From Lutraria lutraria (taxonomy: Eukaryota; Mollusca; Bivalvia; Venerida; Mactridae), in assembly GCA_964023205.1 (NCBI GenBank), contig OZ026841.1:26367561-26431560 (forward strand): DNA of 64,000 bases, given 5' to 3'. Shown piece after piece: positions 48,673-60,800 of the stretch (positions are counted from its first letter, which is position 1; every line of letters begins with the position of its first letter). The translations under genes and the position numbers were made by a program. The notes below the pieces were generated by a model. It worked only from the letters and a program-made list of their open reading frames with translations, had not been told where the DNA came from and ran no database searches.

Positions 48673-49413
48673 TTTCTTAGCAATGTTGTCTGAATATCTT
48701 TTGCATGTAAACTATAAATCCTTATTATTTTACTTTTCGTTGCTAAGTTCACTTTATTTTGTAAATAATTTACAGGCATCAAGTATCCACTTTAATTCTA
48801 AATGGAAAAACGGAAGTGCTTTAATATCATGTATGATAAAACATGACAGATTTTTTACATGCTTATGTTAAAATCATGACAATTACTGAAAGGGCATACT
48901 CTAGAGCTAAGTACTTAAGGATGTCAGTTAAGATAATTAAGTCAACATTTCATAAGTGCGTAACAAAACAATTACCACATTATATTAGTACTGAATAAGT
49001 AATGCTTCAAGACTTGAAGAGTTTTTCCACCAAATTTTCAACATGAGTGTTTTATGGAAAACATTCCATATTCTGTATGGGGAGATTTGTGACTCCGAAA
49101 GAAATAATTCTATTGATCAGCTATTGTTTTAAATCTTTTGAATCATGTGTTCTAATGCATGCTCAATTACTTTTGGTAGCTTCACAAAACCTGAACAACA
49201 CGTATATTCCTGTCTTTTGTGGTTTTCTAGAACACCAGGATACAAGACTTTTACCAGTCAAAATGTGTGATTCCAACACTTGCACTGACAATTTTGAAAT
49301 ATCCTTTTTCAACTATTAATTTTTGATTGCGGACGAATGAAAGTAGCATCTAAATCTAAAAAAAATACATAAGGTAAATATGAAAACAATTGTGGTGTTA
49401 TGAGTAACAAATA

Positions 49414-49619
49414 CAGTCAAACATGTGAACGCCACCCTTTGGGAAAACAAAATATTACCTTAATTGACTGGTGGCCTTTATTCAGGGGTCATCTTATTCT
49501 ACATAATCAATTATTGGAACAAAGCGACTCATAAATAGACAATGAAGGGCTTTTAAAGAATGGCCTTTATTCATAGGATTGCATTTATTCAGAGGTAGCC
49601 ACTAACACAAGTTTGACTG
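49414..49619. mobile_element. MITE with CAGTCAAACCTGTG-type termini
   Basis: CAGTCAAACATGTGAAC at the left and ACACAAGTTTGACTG at the right, with GGCCTTTATTCA blocks inside. It is upstream of the C1q gene. Confidence 0.72.
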
Positions 49620-50938
49620 CACTATACGAGATCATATGAGGCAAATTGACAGACATTATTACAGTCAATGTAATTTTTACCTGATTCCAATAGAACAACT
49701 CAAGAAGTGTTTGACTCATTGCCTACAGTGGAGCAGTTATGTTCTTAATTCATTCATCACAAAATTGGACTTCGAAAGTGTAAAGGAAAATTAAACAATA
49801 TAGAGACATACTGAGAGTGATTTTTAATCTAACATTTAACAGTAACAAATTAAAAACATATAACAAATATAAGAATGGTTATGAATATTTGATTATAAAT
49901 AAACCATGACACCATTGTAAACGTACAAGAATGAAAACATACATGTAAAACCAAAGAGTATGACAGCAATTTATGCTACAAAATGTATATTGTATGTTCT
50001 GATTTAATATACATTCAATCTTTAATTTCACCATACAGACTGGTTAAGATATAATCTGTATATTCTTGTACTACCTCATATCATTTAAGTAAAATACTGT
50101 GAAATTGTTAATTTTCGTTGGGATTTAATTTCCAGGATTTCGTGGGTCGGCTTATCCATGAAATTAAATCCCCACGAATTTCAAAAATCAAAATTCACAA
50201 ATTTATGTCCCCACGAAATAGCTATTTTAGTAAAAACCACGAAAATTGAGTCCAATGAAAATAAATGAAAATACAATATGCTGAGGAAATTAAATAAAAC
50301 TGAAAAAAAACCTGAAACAATTACATGTTTTAATTAAGTATATCCTAAATTTAATGCATCTATGCAAGAAAATTATCACATACGGAATCAAACATTTAGA
50401 GTTTACATTTTTTAGGCTCTTCACGATTATTTTTTTTTTATAAATGACATAAAACACAAATTTGAAACATGATTATGAAGAATGTATGTGAACAGTTACA
50501 ATAAATGACACAAAAGATCAAACAAGAGATCCTGTGTATCAACATAGTAATACCATTATATGAAAACATCAATGTAAAATGACCTGAGTTTGAACTTGAT
50601 AGACTGTAACCTTGTCACAGAAAACAACAACATTATAAACAACAATTAGAAACAGTTCAGGTAAAAATTTAAGCCAACAATAAACATATAACAATCCATA
50701 AATAATATAATTTAATACCTAAATTTAGAATATGAACTCAACTAACACATCAATATATTAACAGATAATACTTGGTAAAACATTATTAATTATAGCTGTA
50801 TAACATGAGTACACTCATTAACAAGAATATAACACAGATATGGAGTTTTTACCATGATTATAGAATATTTGACGACAAAAGATCAAGCAATCACAACTGT
50901 AGCTCTTCATTAATGTCCACAACAAATAATAACAAGAC

Positions 50939-51442
50939 TTAAAGGGGCATGCCCTGGAACTGAAGCGTCTCGAATAGCAATCATCAATTAATGAATTAAG
51001 CCCTGTAAAATATTTACAAAATATCCCGCTAGTTTACTCAAAATACACATTTCAAGATTTACCAAAACCCGCCAATTTAGGCCTCAGAAATTATTCGTCA
51101 TTTTCACAACTCGACCCTTTCGGGATCTATCAAAACCGAAAATATCGTGGAAAAAATGTCAACAAACTGAAATGGTAAGTATTGCTCATGTTATGTTCAC
51201 TCGAAGGGCAGCGCATATGCTCAGTTAAACTCTCAGGCGTATCGGAAATATTGTTGTCGTCAATAACAGGCTGACCGCCTTTTATTCAAACCAACATACA
51301 AATACCAACACGCGCGTTATAGGGTCATTTTTGAACGCACATTCTTCTTTGACTTTTCGGTAATAATTGGTTTTACAAGTGACAAACATATTTTTGGTGT
51401 AGGAAGAAAAAGACACAGCAGTTCCTGGGCATGCCCCTTTAA
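50939..51442. mobile_element. TTAA-flanked MITE (piggyBac-like), 504 bp
   Basis: TTAA followed by AGGGGCATGCCCTGGAACTG; the right end is the complement of AGGGGCATGCCCAGGAACTG followed by TTAA, so the tips match at 19 of 20 bases. The interior has no ORF of note. TTAA duplication and tips fit a non-autonomous piggyBac-type element. Confidence 0.8.
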
Positions 51443-51584
51443 CAGAATTCTTTAGGATGGAAAGATCAAACCCTACAATCAATAAAATCTCCACCATTTT
51501 CCTATGTTAAAATCTGATATACAGAAACAATTATATCAAATACAACAAGGGTATACATTGTGTTCCACTTAAATTGCTTCTGTC

Positions 51585-51668
51585 ATATCGAGGGTTCAGC
51601 GCAACAGTGTCGTAACTCATATTGAAATAAGAACAAGTTAAGACAGTGTTGCGCTGAGCCCTCGATAT
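51585..51668. mobile_element. 84-bp hairpin element, copy 2
   Basis: ATATCGAGGGTTCAGCGCAA to TTGCGCTGAGCCCTCGATAT, three differences from the copy at 32205-32288. Flanks of the two copies are unrelated, so the 84 bp itself is the mobile unit. Confidence 0.88.
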
Positions 51669-51852
51669 ATAAAATAACAAATGAACAAACTTAAGCATCT
51701 TAATTTAAACACCAATAACAATTAACAACATAACAATGAAATATAATTTATGTTTTGATTAAAAACTTCAAAACCAATTGTATCTGAAGTACATAAATGT
51801 ATATTTGAGCATTAAACATGTAATAAAATGTGCCATATGAAACAGATAATCT

Positions 51853-54800
51853 CTACTGAGCAAGTCTGATATAGATTTCTCCGAAACACTCATTCTGTTC
51901 AGCAATAATTTGCTCACCACCAGCACAGAGACCTGAAATAAAATATACAAAATCTATGCAACATCTTTTTTAGACAGTTCATAAAAAGTTCATTAGAGAC
52001 CAGTAACACGCTTCAGCTTTGAACTTGCAAATATATATACTTTCTTAGTATAAGTGAAAACTTTGATCACATTTGTAAATGGCTGACATTTTTTTATATA
52101 AAAAGTGTGTAGGATCTTTAATTAACAGTTCACCACAAGCTCGCCTTTCCAGAACAAAAATTACTTCCTTTTTTACTTCCAGAACAATTCAGCTTTCTTT
52201 CTGAAGACAGGAAGACTACTTTACTAAATATGCTCAATGATCGGACATTCTCCACAAAGTGCATAAAATTTCACAATAAAATTACTCCACAAAAATAACT
52301 GATCAAACATGACAACGATAACTCACTCAACAAGGCAGTAAATTGACTGGCAGCAGTTTTTCTATCAACTAACTGTGGTGGGCAGATCTTAGAAAAGGTT
52401 GTGCTGCCTTCAGTCCAATCTTCAATGTCATCTTTAACTTTCCTAAAAATTTCAACAAAATCTACAAATGGTTTTGAAGAGTTGTGAAGAAATTAACATA
52501 TATTTCATGAATATGAGAATAAATATATGTACACACATTTGAAATTCAGTCAAATCTGTGTAAATGGCCACCTCTAAATAAAGGCCAATATTATGGCTCC
52601 ATCAAGAGTGTCCCTTGTCAACAAGTTTGACTGTACATAAACTGGATCTGTAAACTACAATGGTTTCTCGCCTTCTATAACAGAGGCCTTTTAAAGGCCT
52701 TCCAAATAAAAATTTCTTTAAAATTATGCAGTTTTCCCAAATATCCAAACTTACACCAGCTATTTTATTTCCCAAATCAGCAATTTTAGCGATAATTCTT
52801 CCCAAATATAAGGCCTTTTCCCAATGAAGAGAGAAAAAATACTGACCTAAGAAAATCTTCAGTTGTTACATTATACTCATCTACGTAGGGTACAGCAGTG
52901 AATGGTGCCTCAAATCTTGGTTCTTCAACAACATCATAGAGAGTATGAGCAGCAGATGTATGACTCGTGTAATGGCTTGTTGATAAAGATGATGGAGGTG
53001 CTGGTGTTTGAGATTCATCTCCAGTCGAGGATCTTGTCCGGCGTCTTAAATAAACAGCAAATAAAATTGTGTCAGGTGTAGGGACTGACAGTTTTTTCCA
53101 CAATAGCTAAATTAAGTGTGAGTACTGTTTAGTGAACAAGGAGCCTTTATTGCTTGTACCAGTCTTCAAATTAGTGGGCTGCCCCCTGCCCAAAAGGATG
53201 TTTTTCCTTCTTTAAGGCTTTGGGGACAACCTAGTTTTAACAAGTTTCCTTCATATAGTATACAGTCGGACAATCTGTCACAAAAAAATAATTCAAAGAC
53301 TGTTGTACTTGGATAAAAGTAACAAAATAACATGTACTAATGGTGGTTAATGAATGACAGGTACTAATGGTGGTTAATGAATGACATGTACTAATGGTGG
53401 TTAATGAATGACATGTACTAATGGTGGTTAATGAATGACATGTACTAATGGTGGTTAATGAATGACATGTACTAATGGTGGTTAATGAATGACATGTACT
53501 AATGGTGGTTAATGAATGTAACCATTCCACTCAGTATTCAGCTCACAATATAAACATGTTCCTCTCAATATTGCAAACAACTGACAACTCTCTCAAAGGA
53601 TGTTATTGTAATAGGTAGGGGATTTACAACCTTTGCACTTGCAGTAATGATATCTTCAGCCATATTACTATGATGAGACATATGTGCATTATACAGACAG
53701 AGCACCTTAGTGTTTAGACTGAACTGATCAAGTAGCATCTGTCTTCAGTGATAAAACCAGGATGCAGTCATAAGCACCAAAATCCAAAGACTGGAAATTC
53801 ATTACATTCAAAGTCTTATCTTATATTTGACACAAAGTTGTATGACCACTATTCCATTTAGGTAATATTTGAGAATCTTGTCTCTTACTACTTATTTAAA
53901 AATCCATCAAGAAATATTACACAACTAGTGTCATTGATAAGCCTAAAATGTAAATCATACTTTCTAAGACTGCGATCCTTTTTACTCTGTTTACTCTCAT
54001 CTAGAAGCAAAGATTCGTCCATAGATATAGCAGCTTGTTGAAGCTCCTCATTCAATGATAAACCTGATGCATCACGTTGTATTTCTAGAGAAGAAAGTTC
54101 TGGTGCAACCGGACCTTGTAATGACTGAAGTAAACAATAAGAACAATTTATGTTACCAATAATTGAATTATAACTATGTTTTCAGTACAGTCAAACCTGT
54201 GTTAACAGCCACCTCTGAATAAAGGCCACTCTGTGAATAAAGGACATTCTTTTAAAATCCATCATTGATCATTTAGGACCATATGACCTTTGAACATAAG
54301 TCACCTGTCAATAAATGTCATATGATGTTTTCAAGGGTGGTCTTTGTTGACAGGTTTGACTGCATATAGTGGTACTTTCTGAAACTTGTATTAATAACAT
54401 AATAATTTATTACTACAACTTAGAATAGTTGAATCTTTGTTGAATACCATCAGCGAAAAAAGATAATTGAATCTTTGTTGAATACCATCAGCGAAAAAAG
54501 ATAACTTGTATATCAAGAACAGTAAGTTTAATTTGATACTGAAGTTCAACATAGATAAACTAGATTTTACTCACTGAAACAGACTAAGGATAATTATGTA
54601 TGTATAATGTAACTATTAAATTCACACAGTATTTAGCACAAACCTCTGACAATGATGTTATCTTGCGCATTTCTTCAATCGACTGTTCCAAAGTTGAAGT
54701 TCTTCTCCCTCTCCTAATCTCTACAATACAAAGCAGGCAAAAAACTAACATTGTTTTACAACTATTACATCACTTCATCCACTTGATTATCAGAATTAAG

Positions 54801-57800
54801 CACCCTTAAAAGAAGAATATCAAATGTATGAGCTGATTTATATCTGTGCAGGTTAAATTCAACATTATTTAAAGATCATACAGGGCTCCAGATAAAGAGC
54901 GTAATTGCGTAAATACGTATTAATTTTTCCGAAATACGCTAAGAAATATTTCTAAAGCGTACCGATACGCATGTAAAATCCCAGGTACCCGTTGAACATA
55001 TTAAATAAGCCAGAGATATTGCATATAAGCTACATGTACATTCTTACTGGATGCAAAATAAGTTCATGAGGATGATGTACGCATTAAATATGGAAAAACA
55101 CAACAAAACAAAGTACATTTAAAAGGTAAAGTTTTAGTGTGTGTTTGTGTTTTTAAGTGTATATATCCTTTAGAGTGGTTCCCATGATTGTCATTACCCC
55201 TTTAAAAATTCGGAATACCCCACAAAAAAATTTAAGGGGTAAAATACACCCTGCTAAAGAAAGAAGGGGGTAAATACCCCTTGTCCAAATATTTATAAGG
55301 AGGCCTGATAATATACAGAAAAGAAATCTTTTACCACTGGTGGGAGGGATAAGAAATGGCCACTCAACAGGCAAAGTTGACGTATCCAGAGTTGGTAATC
55401 TGGGTAATTCAGGGTGAGGTAACTCCTCCAATAAAGTCTGCTCAGGAGCGGGTAATTCTGGGGGTAACTCTTGAACTGGTGATATAGCTTCTGCCAGGTC
55501 AGACTCAGGAATGTTCCTTTTGAAACGAGCATTCTTCTCCCATAATGGTAACCAAGGCTTTTTCCTCAACACTAAAAATGACAAATAATTTTAATGATGA
55601 CAAAATGCTTTATTTTATGAGTGTAATCCTTCAAATGATCATGTTAGAAGTTAAAAATTATGATTCTAGATTTCAAAATTTTAGAAAATGACCCAAGCTT
55701 TACAAAAATATATTAAGAAAGGCCAAAATAAGGAATATTGACTATGATATTTTCAATAAAAGCTATTTCAATAAATAAAAATGGATTCAACGATACTCCT
55801 CTAGATTTAATATAAACATAGATCTGTCAACTTATACTCTATAATGTCAGTTATGAAGACAATTAAGCAAATTAAGAGTGTTAGATTAAAGTTACCTTTA
55901 TCTCCAGGAACAGCAAGTAAATTCACAGCCCCCATAGCTTTATGATCTGTTAATACCTAAAATATTTCCATTCATAACAGCATTATTTCTGATCAAATCA
56001 GATCTATACAAACCTTTTTATGAGAATAATAAAAAAATAACAAATACAGTACAATTAAAGAAAAGCATGCAAATGAATTTCATATTGGACATACAATCTG
56101 CATCGATTAAATAGACATACATTTTTTATAACTCATTTCCAATGCAAATTCATGCATAGTAACCTGAACAGGTAGCAAAGCTCAGACTTAAGGACTTGTA
56201 TTGTATTGAGTTTAGAATAAATAACATTAAATAACACAAGTCTAAAACTTACCACAATGGAGTCATCTAACAGACATTATCAGTTTTCAAATATTACGTG
56301 ATTAACTTACAAATGGTGTTATTGTGTCTCCTCCAGTCGTCAAGTTTGCTCGCATACGAGATTTTGGAATCTGGGTTTCGGCATCAGCGAATGCAAGTTG
56401 TCGTTTACGCTGTCGCCTTACTGGGCTAGGTGTCATTGGTGTTAATTCTAGTTCCAGTGATTTCCCCTGAGTTTAAAGAAAGAAAAATTTGAACAAAATA
56501 TTTCCTGATACTGGGTGTTTTCCACCATTTAGCAACAATATCTACATTGTGTATAGCAGTTAACTGAAAGATTCAGTGATCCTGGAGCATCCACCAGTGA
56601 TAGTCTAGCCTATACAAATTCTTTTATTGACAACTTTCAAAATAAACTATGAAACAGATTGGACCAAATCATTACTGTAGAACTGGTTTTATTCGCGTTG
56701 GTTTTATTTTCGCTAATATTCGCAATTCGAATACCTCACAAATTCATAAATGCTGCGAATAAATGCTGAGTTTTGAATATTCGAAAATGGGTATGTCCGA
56801 AAATATGCAACTGACGTCAGTACGAGTATCTTATCGTAGAATAATTAGTTTAGTTAATCTGATGAAAACAATATATTAACAATAAACACTTTTTTATAAT
56901 ATTGCTTTTACTAAACTATCATTTGTTGAACAACTTTGGACTTTGTTTGAACATACTAGTAACAGTTTTTCACACTTACCTACTGTTTGTAAAACATAAC
57001 TTCCACAACAATCCTAAACTATTATCAATCTATTGTTATCATACTTTATTAGATTCAAAACACTGAATCACAACTTAAATGTCAAACAGACCAGGTGTGA
57101 CACACAATTATCAAAGCAACGACAGCGTGTCATTGATCGCACTTTAATCCTGCCTAACGACGTCGCAAATTCATAAATACGCAAATGAAGAAAACAGCTG
57201 CTTTTAAACAAACAAAAAAAACGCAAAATTTTGACCCTACGAAATTAAAGCGTTCTACAGTATCATGGAAGAATTGAATAAAAGATGTGCCTTGCCAGTT
57301 ATTGAGAGTTGGTCACTGACTGCAATCTGTGACAGTTTATTGAATGTTTAGATTAAGAAAATAATCATGATACACAGATTTGTATTCTAATACTTTGAAG
57401 CAAGAGTTCAATGCATTTCTAAAACAGAATTTTTCCTAAGCTGCATTGTGTTTACAGTGATATTGATAAGTATGCACTAAATTACAATTGTTTAGTGCAT
57501 TTTGCACCTTAGGGGAAACAGGTATGTACAACGTAATAAAAAACTGATAACAAAATGTATGATAGTGTTAGTAATTTTAAAGCGGCCAGTCTTATGTATA
57601 AGTAACCTTTGTTGAATTGTATATTCTATTCTTATTTTACTTACAGGCATCTGTCTCCTTGGTAATGGACTGGTGATTTGTGTTACTCCCGGTGACGGTG
57701 GAACAGCACGGTCTTCAGGTATCACCATTGGAGGGACACGGTCTGGTGTTCTCTCAACATCCATTCTTTGTGTTGTGATACTTGGACTGTACATACAATA

Positions 57801-60800
57801 TCATTAGGTTAAGAAATACTGCAAGATTCAGATGCACGATTTACCAAGTTTGTGGGATAGAACTGTGGTATTTCAGTCTTCATAAGAAACCATACAAAAT
57901 TAGATTAATGTTTTATATCCATGATACCGTATTTCTTTGACCTTAACCATGGACGCTATGATTTTATTTAAAGGCTCAGTTTAAAAATTTGTAAGAGTTG
58001 TTCAGTGCTCCAGATAATTTTTGTATGCAATGCGTATGTACTCGTAGGTTTTACTTTTCAATGCATAATGTCAGTTGTCTGAATGCTGAAATTTTCAGTA
58101 ACATGCACTTATGGCGACTATAAAATGCTGTTTTCACACCTACTACTCGATAACTAGATACTCGATATTACTTACCTGTATTTCAACACGTACGTGTCAA
58201 TGTAAACAAGAAATCATTAGTCCATAAAACACATATTAAAGTGTGAAAAAAACTTTGTGCATACAAGTACTGATCAGTAATTTGCAGATTACGGAGCAAA
58301 CATTTCAACAAACATATCCTACTTGCTATTACAACAAGGCGGTACAAATGATGTCATTATTTTTTTACGTCATGGTAGTGTTAAATTGATTTACACAAGA
58401 ATTTCAATGCCTCGGACCAATCAATCCATAAATGCTCAATAAATTTCATAAATCGGTCCAAAATCGCTACGTACGTACAAAATGGCACTCTGTTTGCACC
58501 ATTTTCAATACCCCCATAAACACACCAAGATAACCATTAAGGACTGAATTGACTTAGAATTGAGTACTGAGAAAAAAATTGGGTATCCAACATATTGTTA
58601 CACCTCAGAAATTAAATCAATTGCGTATTCTCATTATACGCTTGTATGCTGGAAATTTGAATCTTTGGTGAGCCATCATAAGCCCAAACACTGAGCAATA
58701 ACTTGCCATGCTTCAGTGTTACTCTTTTTTCACTTAGTCACATCACACACTGCATTTCAACATGTAATATCCACCTACTTCTTCAATTTTCAATCATTGG
58801 TGTTTATCTGTCCAATTTCTAAATGTCTTTTGACTTTTTATACCCATGGAGTGTGTGACTGCATTGTTTGAAGTTTTTTACTGTCGTTTTGTGCCGATCG
58901 AGTCAGCAAATGAAAGATTTCGTCAATTTAATTTTAAAAGGACTAAAACTCAACAAATTGTCATGTTTTTGGAAAATCTCACAGTTAAGCAATTTCCTTC
59001 GAGGAAACCTTTAGAATTTCAAAGGTTCCCACAATCTGTCCACTCCATTTTGAGTTTTTAGACATTATGGGTATAACGTGTTTGCACCTAGACTAAAGTA
59101 GAAACTGGAAATGTGTCTGGAGGACACAAATCATGTCCTACTGAGAGCTAAGTCAAAAAGGGGCCATAACTCCCGTGAAAATGTTTTGATTGGACCTGTA
59201 TTTTATTATTATACACCTTTATGTAAAATATGAGATCCATGAAATTTTCCTAGAGATACTGCTCAGAAACCAAATTTGAACAGATGGACGCACAGGGTAA
59301 CACTTTATGCTTTTCGGCTATTTCAAAAGTCGGGGGCATAAAAAGTGTTTTATCATTTAACCCAATACCTGTCAAGGGAAGTAATTTCTGAGCGTATCCT
59401 CTGCCTTGTTGTAGCATCTGTATCAGCCTGGAAGGGTGTACTAGTAGGTAAAAGGTCTTCAACTCGTAATGAACATTCTTCAATATGTGACATCAATAGT
59501 TCCATCTCACCACCATCTAGCATGGGTAAATCTATTTCTTTGGGAACCTGTGACATAAGTAGAGTTAGGAAATTTATTCTACATTATTTTATGAGACAAT
59601 CTCCGACTCAGCAGCATTGACTTTGATACTTGATACATCACATGTATATTACCAGCAGATTTTCATCAGAAAAGATATTAATTGAGTATATTAACTAGAG
59701 CTTTGTAGGTGACTAATACCCCCCCCCCCCCGCCACTGAGAATGCGATAGTACACTTAACGGCTAAGTTTAAGGGCACATAACTCAGGAGTGAGTGGATC
59801 ACTGGTCATGAAAGTTGTGTCTTCGTGTACATCTACATTTCATATCAGTAATAATCATATTTCAAGTTTCAATTCAATCCCTTAGTAAAGTAGTTTGCTC
59901 CACAAACATTCATGAGTTAAGAATGCCATTGTACACTTTATGGCTAAGTTCAAGGGCACATAACTCTGGAATGAGTAAATTGCTGGGCATGAAAATAGTG
60001 TATTGCACATCTGCACTTCATGGGGGATAACACATTTCAAGTTTCATTGTAATCGCTTAAAGAATATGGAAGTAGTTCGCTCCACAAATTTGAGATATTG
60101 TATGCAGAGGACCGACCAACAACAGACCAAGCGACAGAGTGACTCCAATATTTCCCCTCTCAAACTTCGTTAACGGGCAGGGCTTTTTCTCACAGGAAGG
60201 GGCCTTTTCTTTAAAATTTTGGGAAAAACAACTCATAATTTTTGCAAAAAGGGAAGAAAAAACTTGATGTAAATTGATTTTTTTTTTGAAAACTGCATGA
60301 TTTTAAAGAATTTTTCCTGAGGGAAAGACGCCTGTGTACAGCCTCTGCTATAGAAGGAAAAAAGCCCTGGCGGGAGTATAAATATGAACTGAGTACATTA
60401 CACAAAATTCAAAATATATTTAACATTACAAGTTATGTACAAAATTATTTCTGTGAACTGGTCATGTTTCCTAAATAGTTTCAAAACAGAATCTAAATCG
60501 AAATAAAAATATCATTTCTTTTTACTTTAAAGAAAACAATTATACTCTAAGTTAAAACCAATTATACTTCAGTACTTTAGTATGGTCAGTATCACATATA
60601 AATGAGAATTATTTCACCCTATAAGACATTGCTAAACCTGTATAGGTGACAGAGGAGTATCCATGAGGAGGGGTGGAGCATCTCGCAGTGTTATCTCATC
60701 CATTGAAATAGTTGGATCTGAAAGAAAAATATTTTAAACATAGTAATTCATTATAAAGCAATTATTCAATTCATACAATTTTTGCTTAATGTTGTTTTAT

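Larger units (their letters stand above)
48700..51840. other. Intergenic region between the C1q gene and the kleisin gene
   Basis: The two genes lie in tandem on the minus strand, so this holds the C1q promoter side and the kleisin 3' side. No coding exon was seen. It contains two MITEs, the second 84-bp hairpin copy, and an inverted-repeat stretch at about 50093-50260 with repeated CCCACGAA and its complement TTCGTGGG. Confidence 0.45.

Noticed and set aside
53237..53530. 97-codon minus-strand frame with LTTISTCHS repeats
   Set aside because: Produced by the 27-bp minisatellite, whose unit is a multiple of three; it lies in an intron.
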